Under the pieces are notes generated by a model. That model had not been told where the DNA came from. It saw nothing but the letters and a program-made list of their open reading frames with translations, and searched no databases. A program made the translations under genes and the position numbers. 64,000 nt of DNA from Lepidodermella squamata (taxonomy: Eukaryota; Gastrotricha): assembly GCA_047495785.1 (NCBI GenBank), contig JBLDXI010000019.1, positions 2,666,001-2,730,000 of the forward strand. Direction: 5' to 3'. This document shows positions 42,201 to 53,367 of this stretch, piece by piece; within the stretch, counting starts at the first letter, position 1; the number at the start of each line of letters is the position of its first letter.

Positions 42201-45200
42201 CATGTTGGTATAGATCGAAACCTTCACACTATCGTGATGCCGCACCTCGCGAAGTTTGGCGTGGCAAGTAACGGTTTTCTCGCGACCTCGGCCCCCACAT
42301 GGGCAGTAGTAATCGTGGCATTCACCGTCGTTGTTATCGTAGGCCTTGCGTTCGTGTGGCCACTTCTTGTTAGGAATCCTATTAATTTCTAAAAGGATTT
42401 TCAAGACATCATCGGCTTCAGCCTGCGTATCGCACTCCTTTTCCAGATACCAAATTTCTGCTGGCTTCTTCGGCTGAGCAGGCTCCAGTAATTCTTCGTC
42501 AGTAATGCCTTCTTCGCCAGTTTCTACATCGCTTGAACCTACTTCGCCCTCCGATTCCTGAGAATCGCCAGTATAATCGCTTTCATCAGCTTCAACGGAG
42601 CGGAAACTTTCGTCCATAATAAAGCAACTTTTTACCAAATTTAGTTGTGATCGATTTGCTACGTTCACAGTTATTTTTGCGACCGTCGCACCGCCTACTG
42701 CGTCATAGCACGCGTTCAAGCAGCGCATTAGACATACGCGCGACGGATTACGTTTAAGTGCTACTACGCACGCGTTCTTGCTACATTGTTTCGATTTCTG
42801 CTACGTTCACTCTGCAGCGCAACTCACTTTTCTGCTACGCTCGCTCAGCCACCCAAGATATAATACTGATTCACTTTAATTTAAGAATTTCAACTTCAGC
42901 GATTAAAAATCGCAAAATGACTTGAAAGCAGGAAAGAAATAGCTATCCGATAATAAAACTATAAGACGACCTATGAAACGAGTATGAAAGCTGCTGTGGT
43001 TCTATTACCTTTCAGCCCTGGATTTGAGCAAGATTCAAAAAGTAAAGATTATTGATATATAGCCTATATCTTTACCATTGAATTACATTTCATCGATTTA
43101 AAGTGGAATTTTGAAAAGAGAGACATCGAATAAATAGTTGAAAATAATCTATAAGTCTTACCGATCTGACATTTTTGGCGGCATGGCGATGCAGGCGATT
43201 TGCAGGATGAAAGTTCCGTAGGTTGGGAACATGACGCTGGCGATGTAGTACTGGTATTTTCGCCGAAATCGCATCGTGAGGCGCAGATAGACGAATCGCG
43301 AGTTCGACTCGCTCACGTAATTAACTTCGCCAACGAAAGCTCTTTTATACCTTGAAAAAACGAAAAATTACCAGCAGGTCATACGAATTTGTGAAAATAT
43401 GGTGGAACGATTTTGCTGATTGCTGAATGATGATTTCAAGTGATGACTTTCAAAGTTCGAAAACATACAAAACGGAAAATTGTATCAAAAGTGAAATATT
43501 CGGACAGTGAAGGTAAGGTAGACATCAGACATCAAGGGCATCGAATTTTAAACCAAATTACAGCCTAATTAAATAACTCTATTCCGGCTACGTCGAACGA
43601 TAGGCGAGAAAAGTGAAAGAAATGCGAGGAAATACTTGTGCTCAACCAAACGCGTGCGACATACATTTCAGACTTGGGTGCGCCAGAATGAGATGGGTGA
43701 GACCTTGTTGTGTCATTTTCCGGCAAATCAAGCATGCCGTCAATGTCCCAAATATCGGTATCGCCGATGAAGGACCCGCGGGCCGATTTATCGACTCCGA
43801 AATACTCGACTGCGAAATCCAAATGCCGCGTATCCTCACCTGAAAAATGAGAAAAAACTCTAAATTGAATTTTTTAATATACAAATTTTTCAATTTTTCA
43901 ATTTTTCAATGAAGATCAAACTAAAAAATACCGCTAATTTGTAACAGACCGCGATTTTCGTTCACATTATACCTGAATTTCTGAGGAAAGTTTTAAAACG
44001 CAAGGTTTTTGCATATGCAAATGAGCGGCCTAAATTACGCGCTAATTATTTCATACGTAACCAAAAGCCAAACACGTTTCAATTCCCAAAAATCAGGTAT
44101 AAATGGAAAAATTCTGAAAATTTGCAGGAGAATCGAAAATAACCTTGTCTGTTATTGATCAAAATTTGGCGATTTCACGAAAAAAGGCTGCTTTTTTGCT
44201 TCGAAAATTTACAGATATTCCATTCTATCTCAATTCCAATTTTCTCTAAAATAATTATACATTTCTTTCAGTCTTACCTGGAGACAAGCTGATTGTGCAC
44301 GTGAGCGTGTCGAACGGGAAATTTTTAAACGAAAACGTCGTACACATAGTATCGATCCTGCGATACAGGCCCATCGACGCCGTTGGCCCGCCGTGCTCAG
44401 CATCAAACGGGTACAGAAAAATTTTATCGCTCGACGCCTCGAGAGGCCGCGGATTCTTGAAAGCGTTCATGTGGTACAAGTAAGGCTGCCACAGGTGGTT
44501 GGCATTCACTTGAAAGTAGACCTTATCGCGAGCCGATTGAGCCCAAGGACTGCAGAGAACGTTCGACGATGCCTTGAAAGTCTTATCCTCCAACTGCTTG
44601 CATGATTTCAGCTGCGGGCAGGGCAGTTTCCACGAAAAAACGAACAACATAAAGGATGATAGAGTTTTTTCCAGATCGTTGATTTCGATGAAGTGGAACA
44701 ATAGGATAGTTGTATTGACTTTGACCGGCTCTGTGAAGTTGTTGTAGGCCAGAGTTTCGGCTGGGACGTTGAGGGATAGGACTTGTGGGCACCAGTTGAA
44801 GAAGGCCTCTTGCAGGCTGTCGACCGGGCCGAGATTAGCCGGTTTCGTAATGCCAGGCCGGTTGCCTTGTAAGAATCGCGACTTCGGCCTATTATAGCCA
44901 TAATCAGAGGTTTGTTCATTGGGTAAGCTGTTGAACACAACAAACGGTACTACTTTTAAAGCAATACTTTTTGTTAGTAAAAGAGATGGCATGCAGTTCT
45001 GGATTATTATCATCCTCAGGCTGGCATTCTCCAATTTTGCGGAATTTTCGAAATATTATCCAATAATTTCAAATTTAACATTGTTTTTACTGATTTTCAA
45101 GTCGCAATAGCACTAAAAATGGGGACAATTTTTAATTTTTGGAAGGTCAATGTTTACTGCGATTATTTGCCCTAGAAAAAACGTGTGTGCGAACGTTTAG

Positions 45201-45750
45201 GACTGCGCGCTGTCAAAGGGGTAATTTTGAAAAACTTTACACCTGCACAATGTTCAATAAGGTCTCTATTGATTGAATATTGGGGTTTCGCGCGTAAAAA
45301 TTGAGGGAAAAAAGTTTTACACGCACCTTACATTTTGCGCGCAAGTTGAGAGCGCGCGCACTTGCTTCTCAAAATTTAAGATGCGCGTAAAACTTTTTTC
45401 ATTGATTTTTCCACGCGAGAAGATTTGGTAGAGAGCTTTTAGTTTGTTAGATGCGGCCCTGAATATTTTCGACTTGGAGCTCGCATTCATTTTTGCACTT
45501 TCTTTTTCAAGCTAATTTTTTTAAATCGGAAAAATTTGCAAAGAAAATGGTACCTTTCTTCGCTTAATATTAGTCTAATAAAATTATGTTTTTCGAGTAA
45601 GATGTTAAATACCTACATTACGTATCCATCAGATAAATCCCTCTTTCGTTGAGTCGTATGTTTCCCTTTTGTACCGTCATTTTGAGTTATAGCTTGAGTT
45701 AAAACAACCGAAATCACGAGCAATGTGGAGACAGTTAAAAATGTACCCAT
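39292..45750 (-). CDS. L5: nicotinic-like Cys-loop channel subunit, intron split by a MULE
   Basis: Five exons: 45617-45750, 44278-44888, 43665-43839, 43162-43350 and 39292-39706; the sum, 1524 nt, stays in frame for 507 residues. Exon 1 gives MGTFLTVSTLLVISVVLTQA. The core has GPVDSLQEAFFNWCPQ, LWQPYLYHMNAFKNP, Cys-loop CTTFSFKNFPFDTLTC, DIWDIDG, M1 ASVMFPTYGTFILQI and M2 region PPKMSDR-ASFAMTTVLANS. The M3-M4 loop is the longest of the group, about 60 residues, and His/Gly/Arg-rich. AATAAA overlaps the TAA stop. An alternative start at 44992 (MPSLLLTKSIALKVV) keeps exon 2 open. I prefer the spliced leader because the phase-2 acceptor and the 19-residue distance to GPVD match L4 and L6. Confidence 0.8.
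39990..39998 (+). repeat. MULE target-site duplication, left copy
   Basis: AAGATATAA, identical to 42855-42863 on the other side of the element. Nine bp is the usual duplication length for MULEs. Confidence 0.85.
39999..42854 (-). mobile_element. Complete MULE-type DNA transposon
   Basis: 2856 bp between perfect 9-bp AAGATATAA duplications. The ends start GAG and, in reverse complement, GGG. Near-terminal inverted repeats are CTGAGTGAGTGTAGCAGAA (40026-40044) and, on the right, CTGAGCGAGCGTAGCAGAA (42830-42848, reverse complement), 17 of 19 matching. GTAGCA recurs several times in each subterminal region, as expected of transposase-binding sites. One full-length transposase gene lies inside. 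The element occupies the last intron of L5 in the same orientation. Intact ends, duplications and frame point to recent insertion. Confidence 0.92.
40215..42617 (-). CDS. MULE transposase with SWIM-like zinc finger and tandem AT-hooks
   Basis: Open across the element. A 57-bp in-frame GTAAAT...TTACAG segment (41564-41620) is probably an intron; splicing it gives about 781 residues. From MDESFRSVEADES, an acidic N-terminus is followed by a Cys/His-rich region (CHDYYCPCGG). The DDE core comes next: LHIDGTYKL (D about 277), AVRDGAAAI (D about 345), NNAIEAINEV (E about 457), with the CWAH motif between. A SWIM-like CxC-x(n)-CxH follows (CSCSVYGKEHTCCH). The C-terminus repeats an acidic/Pro unit ending RRGRKPA four times, plus one KRGRP, all AT-hook cores. 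The in-frame start at 42728 overlaps subterminal repeats, so 42617 is preferred. AATAAA at 40191-40196. Confidence 0.9.
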   Translation of the reverse strand: MDESFRSVEADESDYTGDSQESEGEVGSSDVETGEEGITDEELLEPAQPKKPAEIWYLEKECDTQAEADDVLKILLEINRIPNKKWPHERKAYDNNDGECHDYYCPCGGRGREKTVTCHAKLREVRHHDSVKVSIYTNMKPHTHEHWAGRGLPECVINKIKELKATKGIKKPGPMWTELNSLVNQPEIVAYKIKKSQVAWALRSLEPAGPRPNRWCLQDFVDLAKNHEAIPETDHKSFVIGCVVKPRVGKSKQEFRVVFTTKQLLSMAGHGGPLHIDGTYKLIYFGNPVLVIGTSDKNNTFHPVAVSVVSGETSDDYIDLLSTVKTSYERVFGKLLFNFEFLLNFNLEFITGNEMPPPPLAVRDGAAAIADAILTVFGQVIQGNCWAHVLRTADKKLASLPKELKDKVRLDLCTLQVAPSGAAFDRAVELFVLKWRLFPATAAFLTWFESTVNDPLSRPFYEGVACGLPSTNNAIEAINEVIKRDFTFRQRLPITDFIRLVMDVMLVSWSHDRAEGNINKKDFLLVPKINDTRWAEAILWHDSDVKYHEAKNSRLLSYVFYADHSPMTKEVANSYRRQIKSMNWANFDEFSTFMRKTIHVTRSIDFVCPGNCETHRKNDVCQHSFCCSCSVYGKEHTCCHSLGMSIHLKVEPIPATGRLNQLVEKKRKRGRPAETRSALNRQPSEVQVDVEVAVEQVAAEPQPKSRRGRKPAAEIEVSVEEVEPEPQPKTRRGRKPAAEQVEIEVAVEEVEAEPEPKTRRGRKPAVEQVEVEPQPKRRGRKPAAEQVAVESKPRRVVAKK
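42855..42863 (+). repeat. MULE target-site duplication, right copy
   Basis: AAGATATAA, identical to the left copy. Confidence 0.85.
45288..45418. repeat. 131-bp foldback inverted repeat in L5 intron 1
   Basis: Arms of about 53 nt (45288-45340 and 45366-45418) pair with few mismatches; each carries AAAAAAGTTTTAC followed by (A)CGC...TTTTG. The GCGCGC-rich spacer itself contains GCAAGT...ACTTGC. No coding capacity. Probably a small foldback MITE. Confidence 0.75.
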
Positions 45751-48572
45751 AACTTCACAATTTCGGCAAAAATATGATGAATCATAAGACTGCTACGGGC
45801 CATGGGCTATTATGGTCAAAATAGAAATAATTACCACAAATATTTACACAAAGATCCTATTTGGCATCAAAACAGGAATCGGCAATGAGGATTTGCCGGA
45901 TTTTATATATCTCATAATTTGATCTCTTAACGAAGGCTAAATGAGTTCTGGATCCATGGGACATAAATTGAAAAAATCCCCAAGTCAAATAGGATTTCGC
46001 TGAGATCTGTTTATGGACCAAGTCATAATTCCCCCTAATTTCCCACTGAGGACAAATTTGGTACATCTATTTCATTGGTAATGAAATTCCAATTACTATA
46101 GGTACTAGAAAATTGCGAAAATAAAAAAAATCATATATAAGAAATTTCCCTGAATTTCATTCAGAATTATCGAGGATTGGATTAAATATTATAATAAAAG
46201 GCATTCAATTTTCTAAATTCTCGAGCTAAATTTACCCGTCTGAAAGGTCCCTGAGATGCGATATCTTGCGGTGGCCTTGGCCAAGGCCTCGGCTTGGCTG
46301 GTTGGTAGCGTTGCTGAAATCGAAGCGAAACAGTAGTAGTAACAATATCGAAAGACTGGTCGAGCAGTGGACGAGAAACAACTCCAACTTCCTCATATCA
46401 CATCGATAAAGCCATCATTCTATATAGGCTGTATATAAAACGACGTCGCATATTGAAAAAATTGCAACTAAATTTCACCTAATAAATCCTATTAAAAATA
46501 GAAAAATAATCATAGATCAGACAGTGCGAAATTTTTTCGCTTTTATCATTTCGTAAGCCTGAAATATGATGAAGAAAAAAAATGATTTTTTTTTATCTAT
46601 TATAATGATGATGAGGTTAGGCGAGGATGAGTAATTGAGAGGCAATGGATCGGAAGCGATCTACTCATTTCACGCTAAAAAAGCAAATACATTTGTGTTT
46701 TACTAAATCAAGGGGCGGTTCCTTTTTGTGTACTATATTAAATAATAATACATGTTGAACAGGACTGGGTGCTATTCGCTCCATCATCATCTCTGCAGTG
46801 TTATAGGTGATGTTTAGCTGATGTTGATTCATACGCGGAAAAACAATCATCATCATCAGACCACGATCGCGTCTTGAGGCCGCGGGCGCGTGTTCTTTAC
46901 CGCGTAATTAGGTCAGCACGTTGTGAAATTTGATAAAGGACTGCCCGCGTCCGAATTTAATTCAATAAAATAAGCTTGTGCTGCGAGACAAGTGATGACC
47001 AAAGCTAATGAGCTAACCACGATTTAAATCGTGTTGAAAAATTAATTAATAACATATTTTCCTATTTTTTTCATAAAGAGATTTCCCTTAGCCCAAATTC
47101 AGATGAGACTCCAAAAATCCTACTATATAGTATGTCCATACACCGGTGATGTGCAACTTATCGGCTTGATGGTGGCAAATTTGACGATAAATTGGCCGCA
47201 TACAGGAGAAAAGCAGTATAGTGATGATATATATCTTAGCCAATCGATTGGCAGCTATACAGTATAATGTAAAATTGAAACAATTATATTACTTATTTGA
47301 GAAGAAGTACGCCAAAGCAAAAGGTACAAAATTGAATATCTGACGCGTCTTCATTACTGCCTGTCCCCTTTTTGCGACTGAATTTGGTACCTTTCCTTGG
47401 CGGGCAACTTCAACTAAAAAAATGCAAGTGGTCAGATTTAGGCTCTTTACTCATGCAAATAAAATAGGACAAAACAAAAATAGGAATCATGTATCTGAAA
47501 CCAGAAAGTAAATTTCCCATTCGATCTTTTGATTTCAGAAACAGTTGTTAATATTTACGATTCTTACAAATGCAACTATGTCTCGACTTAGTTTGTATAT
47601 GGCACAGAATATACCTACATGGAATATAAAATATTTACAATTGCTGAGTACCTGGAAGAAGTAGGATCCTCGAGGTGTGGGGTACGTTTGGGGTTTTCCA
47701 GCCCGGAAGTTATCCTGTGGTTTTTGGGGGTTTCTGGCCTAGACCTCTCTAACGGTACTTCTTACACAAATATTGAGAATAATCAGTTAATTATCTTAAT
47801 TAACAGAAGACCGAATAAGTTTCAGGGTGTTCAAAATAGATTACTAAAAAATGATGATGATAAAGAACCTTATTACCCACCAATTGGTATTTATTGGCAC
47901 GAATTTCCTTTCCAGGTGATTAAAAGCTTCAATTTTTAGGAGACGCCCAGGTCCCACTTCAGTCTCCAAAAGTCGGTCACTTGGTGTCGTAAAAATAATT
48001 AGAAAATTTTGCCTATGATAACTATGATAACTGCTGAAATATTTCAATTGCCAATCACAAATATAGCAAATATAGAGTAATATGTAAAATTACATAAAGT
48101 CCTAGATCGTTGATACGAAGGACGTTCAACTTCGAACTCGAAATTCCAGTGTCGATAAATACTATACTTACATTTACAACACTAAAACTGCGATTATTTC
48201 TATTTTCGTTAATGGCTTCAGAATATTCAACTCAAGTTTTATAATAGAAGAGAAAGATTTGCACTCAACGCCAAAAATTGACTGAAAAATAATGAGCGTC
48301 TAAAAAAATCTCGCGCACCTGCCTTACTGACCAGGTGAAATGACGATTTTACGTGATTGCCTACCGTCGAAAAATTCAAACTGAGTTGCCGGTGTCGTTA
48401 AATCAGGCCAAGCCGATCTGAACATTTTTTGTTATTCAATAAAAATTACTTCTCTCTTTTTTGCTTAATTTATTTTATCGAAAAATATTGTTATTCGTAT
48501 TATTTCGAAATTTTGAAAAATCTAATAAAAAATGATAAAAATACAACGAAACATGCAATTTAGCAACCGATA
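45751..48572. other. Intergenic L5-L6, no gene seen
   Basis: 2.8 kb of mostly AT-rich DNA. The longest open frame (about 106 codons, 47619-47939, plus) has no signal peptide, domain or splice partner and is not accepted as a gene. Confidence 0.5.
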
Positions 48573-51500
48573 TCAGTGAAGCATAATGTAGAAGAAATAA
48601 AAATCCAGCGATATAACGAAGAGCGACAAAACCGAACCGACGATAACATCAGCGACGCGCATAACCGAGGGTGGTATTTTTTTCTGCCCGGATTTTATGA
48701 TGGTTGGCCGTAGGAGGCTGACAAGCGGCACGGCGCACAGGCAGTAGATTGTTAGCACGATCCCAGCCGCGTATTTTATGATGATCATGACGACTAGGTA
48801 GACGGTTTCCGAAGTTCGGGGTATGCTTGAAAAGACCATGGCGAGCAGTACAGAGTTGGCCAGCACGGTTGTCATCGCGAAAGAAGCCCTGAAAAAATCG
48901 AATTTAGAAATAGGGTCAAATTGATATCGCCTGATTATTTTAATAAGGCAAAACCGCGAAAGGCGAAACATGATGAAGGGGATATAGGTCACTTATAGGT
49001 CCTGAATAAATGTTCCAAACGAGGAAAAAGGGTCAAAAAGTCTACGAAGAGGCGAAGGTCCATCTCATGGCCAGAAAAGCCCATGATGTTTTTGAGAAAT
49101 TATGCCGAATACAAAATTTTTCTTTCCCAATTGACACGCAATATTTCGATGGAGAAAAAATTGAGGAGCAAAAATTCGAAAACCCCATATTTTTATCACT
49201 TATGGTTACGGAGAAATTCCAGTGTCAAGTCGGTCACGTGACCTTACCTGATGTCACACGTGAACGGTAAACTCGAGAACGGTGACAGCTAGGAAGCCGC
49301 TCTCAAATAAAAAGTTCATCAGCGTGATGAAATCTACCTAGAATAGCATTCCTTTTGGTCACAGATGATAATATCTCCTTCAAAATTGATTTTGGTGACA
49401 CTTTAGTGCAGTATGGTGACTGCAATAAAAAAGATCCCAGCTCATCACCAAGCCGACGAGGTACTGGTGTTTCATCCGTTGCCACAGATTGTAGGCCGGG
49501 TTTGCAGGGTCAAAGTACAATTCTAAAAATAGCGCGTGACGGTTAAAAATAACACTACTCTGTAACGTTATATGTGTAGCTTTATTTTTCAAATTTTTCA
49601 GATTTTTCAAACTATTTTAGAAATTCCACTATTAAAATAACCCAGCATTCTCAAGATACTTTTCAATAATCTGGAGAATCTGGAGAATTTGAAAAATTAT
49701 TCTAACAACTAGCTGCATTATTTCAATAGCATGAATCATGCTTTGGACTTTGACCTTACGAAACCCGGCCTACAATGGAGTTTATACGATTTCCTAGCGT
49801 TTTAGACACCCTGGGGTTGTAGTCACCCTACAGGATTTCTACAGGATTCCTACCATTGAGCTCTAATGAGAGTGAATAACGCTGCCCTCTCTCTACCCCC
49901 TTCTCAGATCATTGGAAAAACTCCGTTTCGAATTATGATGGCAAATTTGGCAGTATTGTGGAGCAGATAAGATCCCGAACGAAAATGCATACATTATTTT
50001 CCTAAAATAACCCTGGAAAATGTCGGTAAAAAACCCTGAAAATAGCCAGAAAGCTCAAAAAATGTCAGAGGCTTCCGATGTCAAAGTTCAGGGCATTAAT
50101 TGGAGGTTTTTGGTTATTATTTAGGGATTTTTACCGACTTCGGGGTTATTTTAGGATATTTCCAATTGATGGCAATCACACCCAAGAATAATCAATAATC
50201 CATGCTTTTCGTTAAGAATCACAAGGCTCAAGCAAGGTGCTCAAGGAGAGTCGCGCGGACAGAAAGGGATTTTCACGTACCTGTCAGCCATTTTCGGAGG
50301 CATAGCCAGGGCCGCAATCTGCAGCACAAACGTGCCATAAGTCGGGAACATGACACTCGCGATGTAGTAGTGGTACTTTCGTTTAAACTTCATCGTCAGC
50401 CTTAGATAAACAAACTGCGAATTCGACTCGCTGACGTAGTCCACCTCAGCCTGGAATGCCAGCTTGTTACCCAGCGACGGAGAATCATGATCGCCGTCAC
50501 CATGCGAATGCCGCCGCCACGACGTATCATTATCAGCCTCGATCTGGCCGTCAATGTCCCAAATGTCGGTGTCAGTGATGAACGAATACCGGGCTGATTT
50601 GTCGATACCGAAATACTCGACTGATAGGTCGAGATGGAGCAAATCTTCACCAGGGGACATGCTTAGAGTACACACCAGAGTATCGAACGGGAAGCTTTTG
50701 AACGAAAACGTCGTACACATTGTATCGATCCTGCGATACAGGCCCATTGAAGCTGTCGGGCCGCCGTGGGAATCGTCAAACGGGTACAGAAATATCTTAT
50801 CGATCGACGCCTCCAAAGGGCGTGGATTCCGATGGGCGTTCATGTGGTACAAATATGGCTGCCATAGGAAGTTTGCGTTGATTTGAAAGTAGAAGTTGTC
50901 TTTAACTGCCGGTGATAGCCTTGAGCAAATGACATTGCCAACTGACGTGAATCTGCCAGTTTCCTCGAGCTGCTTGCAGGATTCAAGCAACGGGCATGGT
51001 AGCTTCCAGTTGAAGTAAAACAGCATGAAAGCAGATAGGCGTTTCTCCAGATCGTTGATTTCGATGAAGTGGAACAATAGGATTGTTGTATTGACTTTGA
51101 CGGGCTGCGTGAAGTTGTTGTAAGCAAGTGTCTCGGCTGGGACGTTTAGGGATAGGGCTTGCGGGCACCAGTCGAAGAATGCGTCCTGCAATTTGTCAAC
51201 CGGACCTTTCTGCCCAGAGCTTGTTGGCTTTTTCCCTACGAGTAGATTTGCGCTGGATTGCCTGAAAAATATAGCACGCTTTAAACTGGTTGTAATTGAT
51301 TTTTCACTCGGGTTCGACGGTGTTAAAAGCCCTATCACACAGTGCGTGCCCTCTACGTTACAAGAGAATAAAGTGGCAGTTATTACAGAGTCAACAAGAA
51401 GCTAGCTACAGTATTAACAGATGCTTTAATGTTCGGAACCTCTGCTGTATAAGTACTGAAATTCCGGTATTACCGGCCTCCTTCTGTTGCTCACTTCAAT

Positions 51501-53367
51501 AAATCCTTCCAATTTCTAATTCGAACATCGGGTGTTCTCGGGATTAGAAGCTCCTAATAAGATTACAAGTACATTTGACTTATTTTTCACATAATTTCCG
51601 TGTGAAAATAGCTATTGTCAAGCTAGAAATTGCTCTAATGGACATACAAAGCTGCAGGTCTCAGTTCCTACTCCAGAGGAAAGAACCGATAACGAAGGCT
51701 GAAAGGGAGCTTTTGGGGTACATTATATTGCTCATTTTTCATCAAACCTTTGTTCATACATTACAAAATTCTCCAGGAGAGAGCAAAGTAGGACAGCAGA
51801 ACTAGTAAGGATAAGAAAAATCGACCTAGGTAATTGCCCCCCAATGGCAATTGATTAGGTTACCGTGGGAACTGAATTTAACTGATAGGGATGATCCCTA
51901 CCATCCCTGCCGATGCTACGTCCTCTGTTTTTCAGGTATGGATTGCCTTTAAACCACGCTTCACTCTCAATTCATGTTTGCATAGGACCAACACGAAGCT
52001 GGGCTCGACGAATGTAGAATCTTTCCCGTATTTTTAGTAATTTGAGGCGTTTAGGTAACACAGTGCAACGAATTTTCGATCTGATCAGCTCTCTGATGCA
52101 AAAATAGGCACCACCAGCGAGTGGACAACATAGTATGTCTTTCATCTTCATTAAAACGGAAGCTCTCGAAGTTTCGAAAAATCGTTATGACTAAGTACGG
52201 TCTAGTCTTTTAGAGGCTTATGGTGTTGGTGCATTTTTATGCCCGAAATTACAAATTTTATTTCATTTCTTCCGGTAATTTTTTGGCGATTGAAATGGTC
52301 TAAATTGTATATTTGTATATTTTGAGTCGCCAACTATCATTTTTTGCATTATATATAATATCGTTGTTTCATATGAGTACGGCAAAAGGATTACTTGAAA
52401 CAGCATTGTGAAGAGTCCCGAGCTAAATAGCTATATTTTTTCCTAATGCCCGCGTTCCATTTGATTACGCCACGAAAGAGCACTCAGAACGAGAAGTGGT
52501 GTTAATAAAGTATAAAAAAATAAAGATACGCAGTGGATTTTAAAGAATCTATTCTGCGCTGAAATAAATTTCTGGTTTTTTATGTGAGGAACAGGCGCCA
52601 AATTTGCCAGGCTCGATTGCGAGAAAGGCAGTTCTAATAATGAATGACTGAAAAATGGGGCAGGATTAAATTGCGAGGTTTTTCAGACTTTTATGCTGTT
52701 TCGCTAAAAGACGAATGAAAACGTAATAGTTATACACTGAGAAGTCAGGTGATTCCAACCAATGCTGGCCCAAGTGCTGAATTTTTACTTCAATTGGGAC
52801 ATTTTGACTTCAATTTTGAGTTTTGGTATTCTAGAAACTAGAACACCAAGCGTTGCAGTTAGCTTTTTCCGACTTTGTGGGGAGCATCCTCAAAAACTCA
52901 AAATCTGAAAAACACTTCTTCAGAATTCTACAATCGCTATAGCAGCTTAAATGAATTAAGAAATGCGTTGAAAAGAAACGCTTCGCATACGATAGTTGTA
53001 TGAAACTAAGAAAAATGCATTCTTGCACTCAGATCCTATTCGATGCCTGTTCCTCGGGAAAACCGGGAATCGAGAATTGTCTAATAGTCAAAGCAACCAA
53101 AAGTGTATAAACTCAACCCTAATGCAAAGCCTGTGAATTCATTTCCAAAGTCATCCAATTCGACGAAATGCTTTTGACTCCTGCATTCAATCAAATGGAA
53201 TGTTCAGCAAACAAAAACTAGTAAGGACAATGAGTAAATTCTCACCACGTTGGCAGATTATGCTGCTGCTGGGTCTGTTTCGCTATTTGCTTGCGCCAAT
53301 TCTGAAGACTAGCACCGGTTGACAGCAAGCAGGCCACTGCCACAAAGCAACAGCGCAACAAAATCAT
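48573..53367 (-). CDS. L6: nicotinic-like Cys-loop channel subunit (three exons)
   Basis: Exons 53246-53367, 50281-51261 and 48573-48888 (introns phase 2) give 472 residues. Exon 1, found 2 kb upstream, encodes MILLRCCFVAVACLLSTGAS and joins PT|W-QSSAN. Extracellular domain: GPVDKLQDAFFDWCPQ, LWQPYLYHMNAHRNP, Cys-loop CTTFSFKSFPFDTLVC, DIWDIDG. An unusual His/Asp-rich insert (RRHSHGDGDHDS) lies before VDYVSESNS, in the region of loops F and C. M1 ASVMFPTYGTFVLQI, M2 region PPKMADR-ASFAMTTVLANS, short M3-M4 loop, M4 ending FFYIMLH. Intron 2 carries MITE-like element B copy 2. Closest to L5 and L4 by eye. Confidence 0.85.
49488..49776. mobile_element. MITE-like element B, copy 2
   Basis: 289 bp with inverted ends ATTGTAGGCCGGGTTT...GGTCAAAGT(A/C)CAA at 49488-49520 and 49742-49776. 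The same GGCCGG(G/A)TTT...GTCAAAGTCCAA termini bound copy 1 at 9928-10141. It lies in L6 intron 2. No coding capacity. Confidence 0.75.
51262..53245 (-). other. L6 intron 1
   Basis: 1984 bp between the signal-peptide exon and the main exon of L6. No gene or defined repeat was recognised. Confidence 0.6.

Noticed and set aside
42617-42728. Upstream in-frame ATG for the MULE transposase
   Set aside because: The extra 37 codons run into the subterminal TGCTAC repeats; the MDESF start gives a normal acidic N-terminus. Not excluded experimentally.
44889-44992. Start of L5 at 44992 (MPSLLLTKSIALKVV)
   Set aside because: It is a possible leader, but the phase-2 acceptor at 44889 with an upstream signal-peptide exon matches L4, L6 and L7 in phase and spacing. 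Kept as an alternative.
47619-47939. 106-codon plus-strand open frame
   Set aside because: No signal peptide, domain, splice partner or compositional bias. The length is expected by chance in a region this size.
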